This document shows positions 22,801-29,152 of a DNA stretch of 64,000 nucleotides, in pieces. The position numbers and the translations under genes were made by a program. Each line of letters starts with the position of its first letter. Position 1 is the stretch's first letter. Under the pieces are notes generated by a model, which saw only the letters and a program-made list of their open reading frames with translations, was not told where the DNA came from and made no database searches. This DNA comes from Amphiura filiformis (lineage: Eukaryota; Echinodermata; Ophiuroidea; Amphilepidida; Amphiuridae): the NCBI RefSeq assembly GCF_039555335.1, contig NC_092637.1, forward strand, positions 1 through 64,000, read 5' to 3'.

Positions 22801-24336
22801 TCATATATGCAAACACAAGGTGTAGTGTCGAGGCTCTATATGAGTGTGTATTCATTAGGGTAAGTCATATCAAACACAGGGCGTAGTCTCGCTCTAAGTT
22901 GAATACAAGCTGACATACTGGGGCATGCTTCTTTGTCACCACTGGTCTAGGACTTTACTGCTACTGGGAATTCTAGTGTTGAAAATGTGTTAGAGCTAAT
23001 TTGCATATCCTTTTTATAGGCGTTTTGCTGGACCATCTATAGCTGGAGTAATGATAGATAATTTTGGGTTGAAAAAGTCATCAACCATCCTGGCTGGGAC
23101 TTGTTTCTTTGTCACCATAGGTCTGGGGCTTTTCTTTTACTGGAAATTCCAGTGTTGAAAATGTATTAATAAGCTATTAAATATTCGTATCTTTTTATAG
23201 GTGTTTTGCTGGACCATCTATAGCTGGAGTAATGATAGATAATTTTGGATTCAAAGAGTCATCAACCATCTTAGCCGGGACTTGCTTCTTTGTCACCATA
23301 GGTCTGGGGCTGTTCTGCTGCTGGGAATTTCAGTGTGGCAAAGGGTAAGGATTGATTGGGCTATTGCATTTAAAATCCACACTACCCTGATTGTTGAGTA
23401 GAATTTACATTGTCAATAATTGTCATATCTCAAGATCGGACGTCGACAAGTTATCAACAAAGCAATACATCAGTAAAGTCAAAATACAACATGTTGTGCA
23501 TCATTTATTTGTCCCCATTTGTCAATTTTTTGTCACATTTTTAGTCATTTTAATGACACTTTACTCTTTGCCGTCCACATTTTATCCCTAAAAAAGTTTT
23601 GGGAGGGGGGACTGTTCCTTGGCTCCCTGGCTACACCACTGTTTACACCAAAATATTCCCATATACCACGAACATGCATCATCAGAATATTGGGATTGTA
23701 ATGGAAAGATAATTTGCAATACTTACGAATGAAATAGATGACCGATGCAGTTATTTTATGGTCAATAATTGCGATGTTAAGCATATCTTAAGGTTATCTC
23801 TAATATTTTAGTGACTAGTTTTAGTCAACAATTGTTCCATGCTTGAAGACAGTCAGGAAAATTGTTTTGTCAACAATATTGTCAACAACAGCCCTAATGT
23901 TATCATGTTTTTCAAAAGTTGCAAAATTGCTGGTTGAATTGTGCAGTAAATTTTTTATTTTAATTGAATTTGTTATTTTTTACCAAAAGTAATGAAATAA
24001 TATTAGTAATCACTATGCATGGTTTCTGTCCATTTGAAACAGAAATAGCGAGGTAGCGAAATGAAAGAAACCCCATGGCCTATTATGACTGTTAAATGCT
24101 GAGTTCTATGGGGGATTTTGATGGCAATTGCCACATTAAATCAAAATTGCTCTGTTGGCATATAAACACAACAAATTGGGCTGATTCCATTTAGGTGTAA
24201 GTTGGCACATGTGTAAACATTACTATACCAAAAAATAACCAATTTCATATTTTAAGAGGACAGTAATATAACATTAATTATGTTTCATATAATTACTTTT
24301 CATTCTTGCAGGAGAAGACTGTCAGGGAGACCATAA
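4279..24336 (+). CDS. SLC18B1: SLC18B1-like MFS transporter, whole gene (13 coding exons)
   Basis: This is a major-facilitator antiporter of the SLC18B1 family, known in vertebrates as a proton-driven polyamine/monoamine exchanger of vesicle or lysosome membranes. Joined exons: 4279-4860, 6384-6479, 7299-7372, 8748-8895, 10860-10928, 11412-11499, 18266-18402, 19400-19498, 20052-20143, 21288-21383, 22659-22733, 23201-23344, 24312-24336. They total 1725 bp (575 codons with stop), and every junction keeps phase. The order of conserved blocks matches the family: [28 protein letters not shown] (MFS motif C), GFLDPTLS and YAASSP. An N-terminal extension of about 165 residues, basic then acidic, is longer than in vertebrate proteins as I recall them. 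Odd points: a GC donor in intron 1, a frame break with TAG in exon 4, two copies of exon 12, and an in-frame TAA followed by an open acidic tail to 24468. As written, exon 4 would end translation at codon 272, so this is either a decaying allele or an assembly error. Family assignment is firm; substrate is inferred. Confidence 0.82.
5155..5530. repeat. Inverted-repeat element in intron 1
   Basis: AGGCCTTATGTTGGGTTGCCCT near 5173 is matched in inverse by AGGGCAACCAAACAAAATAT near 5490, followed by TTGGCCTTA. A similar end also occurs at 2800-2850, so this is a dispersed family. Confidence 0.5.
5640..6132. mobile_element. Palindromic foldback repeat, copy 1 (left end truncated)
   Basis: The two halves are inverse copies: AGTAAACTTTATAAATCT at 5713 pairs with AGATTTATAAAGTTTACT at 5946, and GGGATGAAAAGC pairs with GCTTTGCATCCC. 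The right end ACTCTCATGTCCCACAAAAA equals that of the full copy at 37391-37984. Intronic. Confidence 0.8.
6384..6479 (+). CDS. SLC18B1: SLC18B1-like coding exon 2 (TM2)
   Basis: 32 codons, phase 0 at both ends, between TTTGCAG and GTAAGT. It starts [16 protein letters not shown], which matches the loop and TM2 block of SLC18B1, and ends CPLCGKY. Confidence 0.88.
6480..7298 (+). other. Intron 2; no recognised feature
   Basis: Sequence between the GTAAGT and TTTTTCAG splice sites. I see short AT-rich runs but no repeat family or coding potential that I can name. Confidence 0.6.
7299..7372 (+). CDS. SLC18B1: SLC18B1-like coding exon 3 (TM3)
   Basis: 74 bp, entering at phase 0 and leaving at phase 2. 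It encodes [19 protein letters not shown] and then CNLLFG. The family block IGAKFMFVAGMF aligns with it. The donor is GG|GTAAGA. Confidence 0.87.
7499..7767. mobile_element. Foldback MITE of the GGCTATTCCA family, copy 1
   Basis: The left arm GCTATTCCAGTTGAATTCCA and the right arm CATTTCAACTGGAATAGCCC are inverse. The inner CCCATGGAAGACATG pairs with CTGTGTGGAAGATGTC. A SINE-derived stretch (7563-7628: AAATGTGCTGAGGCTTGTGG) interrupts it. Confidence 0.7.
8121..8650. mobile_element. Palindromic element in intron 3
   Basis: The arms include GTCACAATGGTTCATTATGT against CAATTAACCATTGTGAC, and AAAAAGGTATGGGTAG against its inverse near 8560. Outer ends near TATAAGTTCCC and GGGGAACTTAACG pair weakly. 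The boundaries are approximate. Confidence 0.55.
8748..8895 (+). CDS. SLC18B1: SLC18B1-like coding exon 4 with frame break
   Basis: 148 bp between TGCTCAG and GTAGGT. It reads [20 protein letters not shown], then an in-frame TAG at 8809-8811, then [20 protein letters not shown]. The expected block VEAIG (human VDAIG) is present one frame over, at 8808-8822. Two small indels, about 15 bases apart, therefore shift and restore the frame, with a net loss of about one codon. The sequence on both sides is well conserved, so this is either very recent decay or a local sequence error. Confidence 0.75.
9020..9060 (+). repeat. Short degenerate TTAGGG tract
   Basis: AGTTAGGGTTAGGGTTAGGG with one GGGCTAGGG variant. 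It lies between 'TTAGTCTGAAAATCTAA' and 'TTAGATTTTTGGACTGA', which are inverse to each other. The same inverted flanking style is seen at 24540-24860. Confidence 0.7.
9391..9677. mobile_element. Foldback MITE of the GGCTATTCCA family, copy 2
   Basis: The arms are nearly perfect over more than 50 bp: GGGCTATTCCATTTAAAATC at the left pairs with GATTTTAAATGGAATAGTCC at the right, and GTGGAAGATTTTGGAAATAT pairs with ATATTTCCAAAATCTTCCAC. No coding capacity. Related fragments: 19560-19655, 22242-22290, 23358-23395. Confidence 0.85.
9994..10210. mobile_element. 217-bp MITE in intron 4
   Basis: The left end TAGCAACATGGGAGGGGACG is inverted at the right as GTCCCTTCCCATGTTGCTA. Inside, AGCGCTTTTTGTTGCG faces AAAAGCGC, and GCTGAGCGATAG faces CGTCGCTCAGC, so it can fold completely. 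Confidence 0.8.
10860..10928 (+). CDS. SLC18B1: SLC18B1-like coding exon 5 (TM5, motif C)
   Basis: 23 codons, phase 0 at both ends. It encodes [16 protein letters not shown] and then VGGALYE. The G-x3-GPxxGG pattern is the antiporter motif C of the fifth helix in MFS drug/amine antiporters. The acceptor is ATATTTCAG and the donor GTACGT. Confidence 0.9.
10929..11411 (+). other. Intron 5; no recognised feature
   Basis: Between the GTACGT donor and CTTTTCAG acceptor. Nothing I can name was seen. Confidence 0.55.
11412..11499 (+). CDS. SLC18B1: SLC18B1-like coding exon 6 (TM6)
   Basis: 88 bp, phase 0 in and phase 1 out. It encodes [15 protein letters not shown] and then a hydrophobic run ending FLLPSL. 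This matches the family block YEVPFIVLGC...YILP. The donor is G|GTAAGT. The 6.8 kb intron that follows carries most of the gene's retroelement load. Confidence 0.87.
11755..12157 (+). mobile_element. Diverged SINE relic
   Basis: This shares the body of the SINE copies at 38436 and 45127: CTTGAAATTCCCATGACAAGG, then AAACTCGGGAGCTGATTCAGG and GATGGTTATACAGTGTGTAG. The tRNA-like head (AGCCCAATCAGTAAGGCACT) is poorly preserved. It abuts the LINE fragment that follows. Confidence 0.6.
12158..13427 (+). mobile_element. 5'-truncated non-LTR retrotransposon fragment (ORF2 C-terminus)
   Basis: Two frames (12146-12394 and 12397-13062) read as one protein with a frame shift near 12355. The join reads ...[13 protein letters not shown] then [18 protein letters not shown]. 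The end has the C-x2-C...H-x4-C zinc-knuckle ([18 protein letters not shown]) typical of LINE ORF2 tails after the reverse transcriptase. No RT catalytic core is present. I cannot name the clade with certainty. Confidence 0.8.
12397..13062 (+). pseudogene. LINE ORF2 C-terminal fragment with CCHC-like finger
   Basis: 221 codons, open, from [10 protein letters not shown] to RVLKP. The last third has [20 protein letters not shown]. It lacks everything upstream of the thumb region, so it cannot act alone. It belongs to the truncated LINE. Confidence 0.75.
13428..13645 (+). repeat. 77-bp tandem repeat, about 2.8 copies
   Basis: The unit GATGCTAATATGGTTTATAA... starts at 13428, 13505 and 13582 (exact 77-bp spacing), with nearly no divergence between copies. 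It forms the 3' end of the sense LINE fragment and contains GGTCAGCG..CTGTAAA, as in the local SINE tail. The third copy is cut by the antisense LINE 3' end. Confidence 0.9.
14051..14464 (-). pseudogene. LINE: C-terminal domain after the frame shift
   Basis: The useful part starts at [20 protein letters not shown] and runs to LHQ at 14051. It is the usual C-terminal region of CR1-like proteins (YNTRN-type block: [13 protein letters not shown]). It overlaps the RT frame by the slip at about 14375. Confidence 0.75.
14356..15726 (-). pseudogene. LINE: reverse transcriptase domain
   Basis: 456 codons. RT blocks in order: [16 protein letters not shown] (about 137-152), [13 protein letters not shown] (207-219), [13 protein letters not shown] (265-277), FADDTTITY (296-304) and [10 protein letters not shown]. 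The FADD catalytic pair is intact. The frame ends at LQKKPLE in an A homopolymer; one frame over it continues as [18 protein letters not shown]. Confidence 0.9.
15812..16354 (-). pseudogene. LINE: endonuclease C-terminus and spacer
   Basis: 180 codons starting [20 protein letters not shown]. The TRIT..S.T.IDNI and SDHLL blocks are the endonuclease C-terminal signature (catalytic Asp-His). It ends in a run of lysines encoded by an A homopolymer, where the frame slips before the RT segment. Confidence 0.82.
16578..17282 (-). pseudogene. LINE: PHD finger and endonuclease N-terminus
   Basis: 234 codons. Residues 8-56 have the C-x2-C / C-x2-C / H-x2-C / C-x2-C pattern of a PHD-type finger ([24 protein letters not shown]). 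Residues 135-230 begin the APE endonuclease ([18 protein letters not shown] with the catalytic Glu). It stops early; about 200 bp to the left continue the domain in broken frames, including GDFNIDLLK near 16435. Confidence 0.8.
18266..18402 (+). CDS. SLC18B1: SLC18B1-like coding exon 7 (central loop and TM7)
   Basis: 137 bp, phase 1 in and phase 0 out. It begins [16 protein letters not shown], the loop between the two six-helix halves, and contains [13 protein letters not shown]. The human family block is GFLDPTLS followed by LEK. The acceptor is GTATCTAG and the donor GTTAGT. Confidence 0.88.
18403..19399 (+). other. Intron 7; short CCCTAA-like tract only
   Basis: 18880-18935 is a degenerate run of CCATAACCCTAAGCCTAGCCCTA flanked by AATAAGG/CCTTATTTT pieces. 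The rest has nothing I recognise. Confidence 0.55.
19400..19498 (+). CDS. SLC18B1: SLC18B1-like coding exon 8 (TM8)
   Basis: 33 codons, phase 0 at both ends. It encodes [16 protein letters not shown] and then [16 protein letters not shown]. This resembles the family block FNLPAGYVGL...ISSPLFG. The GYLTD element corresponds to the MFS loop motif of the second half. Confidence 0.88.
19499..20051 (+). other. Intron 8 with a MITE fragment
   Basis: 19560-19655 matches one arm pair of the GGCTATTCCA MITE (CTATTCAGTTGAAATCCATA; GTGTGAATTTCAATTGGGC). The remainder has no recognised feature. Confidence 0.6.
20052..20143 (+). CDS. SLC18B1: SLC18B1-like coding exon 9 (TM9)
   Basis: 92 bp, phase 0 in and phase 2 out. 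It encodes [15 protein letters not shown] and [15 protein letters not shown], matching the family's YMLLGP block. The acceptor is GTGCCATAG and the donor AAA|GTAAGT or AA-phase equivalent. Confidence 0.85.
20144..21287 (+). other. Intron 9 with a degenerate CCCTAA tract
   Basis: 20640-20790 is rich in CTAATCC/CCCTAA-like hexamers (ACCTTAACCCTAACCCTAAC near 20757-20776). The rest of the intron has nothing I recognise. Confidence 0.6.
21288..21383 (+). CDS. SLC18B1: SLC18B1-like coding exon 10 (TM10)
   Basis: 96 bp, phase 2 at both ends. It encodes [15 protein letters not shown] and [15 protein letters not shown]. The IPTFPEIL block of the family aligns with VPPFQDML. The acceptor is ATTACAG and the donor GTGAGT. 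Confidence 0.85.
21390..22210. repeat. Direct duplication (360-bp period) around a hairpin in intron 10
   Basis: CCACTAAGTCATTCTAAATA occurs at 21481 and exactly 360 bp later at 21841, and the following ~200 bp are also shared. Between the copies, GTGTCATACTGGG (21738) faces CCCAGTATGACAC (21767). The wider arms (GAAGCGTCGGTA, ATTATCGTGCG) pair over 21690-21830. The sequence is unusually rich in CGCG/ACGCG for this window. Confidence 0.75.
22659..22733 (+). CDS. SLC18B1: SLC18B1-like coding exon 11 (loop and TM11 start)
   Basis: 75 bp, phase 2 at both ends. It encodes [16 protein letters not shown] and LYMSVYSLG, matching the family's STLGLVSGLFSAMWSIG region. Its last ~55 bp together with the donor are repeated two to three more times just downstream (22741-22890). 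Confidence 0.85.
22741..22890 (+). repeat. Tandem copies of the exon 11 3' end and donor
   Basis: The stretch CAAACACAAGGCGTAG...TATTCATTAGGGTAAGTCATAT at the end of exon 11 recurs about every 61-66 bp. Copies start near 22745 and 22808, and a truncated one near 22870. The GGGTAAGT donor is kept in the first two. Copy 2 has a TAA in place of the TATTCA codon context (TGTGTAATCATTAG), so it could not serve as the coding version. Confidence 0.85.
22916..23019 (+). pseudogene. Relic third copy of exon 12 (3' half)
   Basis: This matches the 3' half of exon 12a: CTTCTTTGTCACCA, GGTCTAGGACTTTACTG, then GTGTTGAAAATGTGTTAGAGC. It is followed by the same ~30 bp leading to the TTTTTATAG acceptor. The 5' half is absent, and a TAG replaces the CAG codon. 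It is a fossil of an earlier round of tandem duplication. Confidence 0.75.
23020..23158 (+). CDS. SLC18B1: Duplicate exon 12a with its own stop codon
   Basis: This starts after TTTTTATAG in phase 2. It encodes [17 protein letters not shown], then [11 protein letters not shown] and [10 protein letters not shown], followed by TGA. Exon 12b, 181 bp downstream, is nearly the same, but after FQC it continues GKG and has a GTAAGG donor. Copy 12a could be an alternative last exon giving a 564-residue product without the acidic tail, or a dead copy that lost its donor. Exon 12b is the one that splices onward in frame. Confidence 0.65.
23201..23344 (+). CDS. SLC18B1: SLC18B1-like coding exon 12 (copy b, TM12)
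   Basis: 144 bp, phase 2 at both ends, between TTTTTATAG and GTAAGG. It encodes [36 protein letters not shown] and [12 protein letters not shown]. The FAGPSIAG block parallels the family's FMGPTLGG. It is the only copy with both splice sites. Confidence 0.82.
23345..24311 (+). other. Intron 12; mostly unremarkable
   Basis: 23358-23395 is a fragment of the GGCTATTCCA MITE. No other named feature; no coding potential seen. Confidence 0.55.
24312..24336 (+). CDS. SLC18B1: SLC18B1-like last coding exon (to first stop)
   Basis: This starts after CATTCTTGCAG in phase 2 and encodes GRRLSGRP followed by TAA (24334-24336). The reading frame stays open beyond this stop to 24468. Confidence 0.65.
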
Positions 24337-24468
24337 AGCATAGAAGAGTCATCATCATCTGATGATGATGATGAAGATGAAGATGAGACAGGGAAGAATG
24401 CATTATTACCCAATAATGTAGGGAGTATCAACACATACGGACATTGCCTGCAAGATCCAGTAGCATAA
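24337..24468 (+). pseudogene. Acidic C-terminal tail behind an in-frame TAA
   Basis: In the same frame as exon 13, the sequence after TAA reads SIEESSSSDDDDEDEDETGK, then NALLPNNVG, ending at TAA 24466-24468. Vertebrate SLC18B1 also ends in an acidic stretch followed by LLPN, which is a dileucine-type sorting signal. The tail therefore looks ancestral and is cut off by a single stop codon. The stop could come from one C-to-T change. Confidence 0.6.
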
Positions 24469-24539
24469 AAGGACTGTCTGATTTTCTGAGGAGGTTACCT
24501 TCAATTAAAAAGACCTTAGGCAATGAAAAAATGTGACTT

Positions 24540-24860
24540 CTCTCTAGTCCTAAGGGTCGCTAGTCTGAAGGTTCTCCAGTCTGAAGGGTCGCTAGTCCGA
24601 ATATAGAATAAGGGTTAGGGTTAGAGTTGGGGTTAGGCTTAGCGTTAGAGTTAGGGTTAGAGTTATAGTTAGGGTTAGGGTTAGCGAGCCTTATTTTATA
24701 TTCGGACTAGAGAACCTTATTTATTATTCGGACTAGCGAACCTTTCATACTTTCATAATTTGGACTAGCAAATGGAAAATTACGTGTTCGGACTAGCGAA
24801 CCTTCGGACTAAAGAGCCTTCAGACTAGGGAACCTTCGGACTAGAGAACCTTCGGACTAT
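24540..24860 (+). repeat. Degenerate TTAGGG array with CGGACTAG flanks
   Basis: The core 24606-24690 holds about a dozen GTTAGGG/GTTAGAG/GGTTAGC units. On the left are repeated GCTAGTC(T/C)GAA units and on the right repeated TTCGGACTAG(A/C)GAACC units, which are inverse to each other. Similar but shorter structures occur at 9000-9100 and 18880-19010. It lies just past the transporter stop codons and may be in its 3' UTR. Confidence 0.75.
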
Positions 24861-25151
24861 AGAACTGACACTCGAAAAAAGCCTGTTCCACAGGTGAACG
24901 GACTTGAGCGATTAGGAATTTGTATCTGTTATATATTTTGCCTTGAAGAGGCTAAAATGATCCTATAAATAACAGCAAGCTTGAAAAATCTGGAATCAAT
25001 CTACTTGAGCTAACAATTGCACACAGCTAAAAAACAAAAACAAAATGCAAAATGTGGGTTGTCTGGCCTATAGAATAAGTTTTTTTTATGTATTCATATC
25101 TATGCAAATACAGCTTTCCACTGCAACCACAAGTAGCTAAAAGCTATGCAG

Positions 25152-25332
25152 CAGGGCTTGAATTAGGAATTTTGTAGGGCACCCATTTCAACGCCATCAA
25201 CAAATCCTTTGCAAAGGCACCATTGCCATTTAGTGCTGAAGAATGCTTTGAAACTTGAAGTAGTGCTGAGGCATCAATTCTAAGGGCACAGGAGGCCATG
25301 ACCTCAGTGTCCTTCGGTTAATTCAAGCCCTG
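25152..25332. mobile_element. hAT-like MITE, 181 bp
   Basis: The ends are CAGGGCTTGAATTA and TAATTCAAGCCCTG. The flanks CTATGCAG (25144-25151) and CAATGCAG (25333-25340) match at 7 of 8 positions, as an 8-bp target duplication of the hAT type would. The CAGGG terminus also fits hAT. No coding capacity. Confidence 0.8.
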
Positions 25333-26123
25333 CAATGCAGCAAAACCTGTTTTTAGAAATATGTCCAGATCAGGAACAAGAACTGTACCCCATTGGTTTG
25401 TAGCCTTAAACATAGTTATGACTTATTTAAAATGGTGCCTGCATGGTATACTATGATCAGCTTGTAATAGACAGGACATAACATAATGGATTGATATAGA
25501 GTGCACCTACGCGGATATGCTTTGTGTATTGCGTGTGTATTAAAGTTGGGAAATACTAGATGCAGAAATAACAAGTAACAAAATCGAATGAAGTATTCTT
25601 ATTATGAGCTGATCATCATAGTATAGGTTTGACACAGATGTTTTACATAAGAGCAATATTTGTGATGTGATCAAGCAAAATCGGTCAGAAGTTAGAAATG
25701 TTGATTTTGAAATATTGTCAAATAAAAGATATAACTTCTTCTTTTTCCTATAGCTTTGAAAACCCTTCAACTGCTCATATTTTTGGAACAATTTGTCCAA
25801 TTTGGGGTTTTCTGCAAAATGTAGCTTTGCAAATGCTTTATACATCAAAGTAGAAAAATAAAAATTAAATATGCCGGACTTAAATATGCCAGACAAAACT
25901 GATTTTGCTCGATCACAGTTTAAAAGTTCGGTGGGATTAATGATGAAACATAAATTTTGGTATATTTTGTGCAATATATAATGCTTTAATTGGTCTAATC
26001 AGAGTTCTTTTTAGAATCAAACTGAAATAATAATGTTGATGTGGTTACACAGTGGACACAACTGGCTGTAATCAAGTTGTTTTTACGTTAAAATTAAGTC
26101 AAGATGCGATATGAAAAACAAGA

Positions 26124-27410
26124 TATGTGACCCTTCGCCACAACTGAGCCCGGATGTCGCTAAACTTGATTTTGCGCTACAGTGAAAATTGGTTTGAAAG
26201 GTCATTCCGATGAAAAATGAGATTTTTAAAGATTTGAAATGATTAATATGTTTTCTTACACTAGTCCAAGTTTCATTGCAAAATATAGAGTAGAAACAAG
26301 TAAAAAACCTCATTTTCTGAAGCTTGTCGTTCTAAAAATATTCCTAAAATTGAGTAAAAGTGTCCACTGCTACGAAAAATTCTTTCGTTCGAGTGCCGCC
26401 ATGTTTGGTATTGCCGGAAAGCTGGGGATTTCCAGATTCATTTTCTAACAAAACTAATGCAATGTGTGCACTTATTGAATTAGGTGCATACTTTTCTATG
26501 GATCATAACTGCCATCCTCTCAAAACTTTTTGCATCTGTAAAGATGTACTACTATTTTCACATTACAAAAGCATTATACCCAGCCTAGCGCTCTTTTCAG
26601 AGCGGGCAGTTCAATAAGTGCTGTCGAGGGTCATCATGCTAATGACACAGTTATTTGTGGTGATAATTAAGTGTTCCAATTGATACTATAATCCTGTCTT
26701 TTATGTATTTGATGATTGTAGAATTCACAGAAAAAATAAAACACTTAAAAATCGCAATGCAAAAATGGTACAAACTCGAAATAGCATCTAAATTCATAAG
26801 TTTAGTTATTTATTCTGTTGCTATGGTGATGGTGTAAGATGTTAATTAGTATTAATTAGTGTTTATCTTTATATTTTTTTAAATTGTTTTAAGTGTTTCT
26901 TATTTGCTTTTATTGTATAAATTGTCTAAAAGCTTTCGTTAACACAGCTGATATCAACATTATTGGAAATGTGTGTGAATTTTCATCCGTTTATTTTTAA
27001 CGATATCCGATACTGATTAATGAGTATCTAATTAATAACTCATTAAATATGCAAAAATAAGATGAAGTGTGGTTTCTTTCTCTTTTAATAATTAGGATAG
27101 GATATAATAAGTGTCTGTGCAAAGTTTGGTGGTAATAGCATGTATGAAAGGTAATGGTTGCTATGGTCAAAAGTTGTAAATCATTTAAAAATTGGCAAAT
27201 TTTGAAACCCCTGACTTTAAACTGTGTTTTCTCGGTTTCGCATTTTGAAACCGTGACACCTTTGAACGACCATAACTTTACTTCTAGATATGATATGAAG
27301 CTGGTTGAAGTGTTTTTTTAAAGCTTATGGTATGGCCTTTGCAAGTATGCCAAAACCTCAAAATGGTCTTGTTGCGACATCCGGGCTCAGTTGTGGCGTG
27401 GAGTCACATA
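26124..27410. mobile_element. 1.29-kb element with ~37-bp terminal inverted repeats
   Basis: The left end TATGTGACCCTTCGCCACAA is inverted at the right (TTGTGGCGTGGAGTCACATA). The arms continue through CTGAGCCCGGATGTCGC. Frames inside are short and unrecognised, so it is non-autonomous or a relic. Confidence 0.8.
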
Positions 27411-28475
27411 TTATGTTGCATTAATATGACATGAGCTGTACTAAAGTTTAAATGCTGCCTTCCATTGCAAATACACATTTAAATATTAAAAAAAAATGCT
27501 GATGCAATTTAGTCCACTTTCTCTTCATTACATTTTAAAGAATTTTGGAAGGCTGTCTGAAAAATACCTTTCGGTCACAGAATTTGGTTCTTTTGACCTA
27601 TGACCTAAGCCAAAATGTTCCCCCTTGACAGTTGCCTTCCCACCCCCACCCCTTTTGCACACCCTCTGAAAAAGTACTGGCTACGCCACTGACGTCATCA
27701 AAAATGAGATGCAACTCATGAGAAGTATTTAAATTTCAGATGTATATTTACTCAATACTAATCATGATTGATGTAGAAATTGTATTTTAATAGTTGTTGA
27801 TAATTAAATGATCTATATGTATAATACAGTTGTACAGTTTCTTGAATTTTTGTATTTTATCGACATCTTTGAAATTAAAAACGTCATATTGCGTCATTAA
27901 GATGTGTTTTATAAAGTCTTGAGGTAAATGTTCATTAATAATGAATATTCATGGTGGTGTATATTAATGACAGTTATGAATATTCATGAGCTGTGAATGT
28001 TTATGACATTTACATGTATGACTATTCATAATTCACAACTTCAAATCAGGAATAACACCCAGTTCACAATGGTAAAGAAGAAATTATTAAAATTATTTTG
28101 AGCAATATCCGCAGGAACCTGGAATAGTTCATTGGTCCCATAAATTTGAAGTCTTGAATGAAGTATTTCTTTAATAGATTAGACACATGTGTGCAAATAA
28201 ATCCAGATATAATATATATGCAGTTGCTCGCTTGAAGTCTGAGTAATGCACAAATAACTTAATTGTGATAATAATATCTGGTCTGTTTTTGTTGTTGTTT
28301 TTTTTGCTTTTTCTTGGTCTTTTTCTCTTAAAATTTTCCATTTGAATATCAATCAAGAGGATTTTTCAATCCTTTGCCGATTGCAGTTTTGACTGACTGA
28401 AATTTTATATTTATTTTAAAAATATAATGAAACTGATTAGCCTGAGCCGTTTTTATGGTAAAAATTTTATTTGCA
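27411..28475. other. Intergenic, no recognised feature
   Basis: AT-rich. 27930-28040 has clustered GAATATTCATG/TTATGAATATTCAT palindromic words. Nothing else that I can name. Confidence 0.5.
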
Positions 28476-28915
28476 AAGAAATGAGAAATGATTCTAGAAA
28501 AAAAAGCCGAAGCACGTTTTATAACGACACAGGACAGTATTAAATCACGGCAAAGGATAGTGAATCATGTCAAAGCAGGTTTAATCAGCAAATTTGTGGT
28601 ACTCGTTTGTGTATTTTGATGTTTTCACCTCAAATTTATGGAGTCAAATGAGTGTGGGGTGGGGTGGGTGTGTGAAGGGGTGAGTTTGGTGGTTCTGCGT
28701 TTAGGTGTATGTTGATTTGGATGTTGATGATGGTATGTAGGGTGTGGGGTGTATGTAAATGTGTGTGTGAATGTGGGTGTTGTGAATGTGTTAGGAGTCG
28801 TAGTATAGGGTGAGTTTACTGTTCGAAGCGTGAGTGCATGAATGTTGATAAAATATTGCCCTTTATGTCAATTTTAATGAATCCTGTGTTATTATGTTTA
28901 TTATATTTTGTAAAT
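28476..28915. repeat. 430-bp duplicated block, copy 1
   Basis: This matches 29153-29598 throughout, from AATGAGAAAT and AAAAAAGCCGAAGCACGTTT through GGTGGTTCTGCGTTTAGGTG to TTATTATATTTTGTAAAT. It includes a GT-rich, weakly repetitive part (GGGTGTGTGAATGTGGGTG). Confidence 0.85.
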
Positions 28916-29001
28916 ACAAGTAGGCCCTATGTGGCAATTCAGTTCTTACTGCGAGTGCATATTAATCCGGGATATTAACAAACCATTTATCTATCTATCT
29001 T

Positions 29002-29152
29002 TAATCACGGCAAATGACAGTAAATCATGGCAAAGTACGTTTAATCACGACAAAGAACAGTAAATCACGTTCAATTACGACAAAGGACAGTAAATCACGT
29101 TCAATTACGACAAAGGTCAGTAAATCACGGCAAAGCATGACAAAGGACAGTA
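29002..29152. repeat. Satellite array 1 of the AATCACGACAAAGGACAGT type
   Basis: Alternating words TTTAATCACG, GCAAATGACAG, TAAATCATGG and CAAAGTACG. This is the same repeat as the two larger arrays, in its shortest form. Confidence 0.85.

Noticed and set aside
24606-24690. True telomere or fusion point
   Set aside because: The hexamers are degenerate and framed by a repeated word also seen elsewhere, so a dispersed repeat explains them better.
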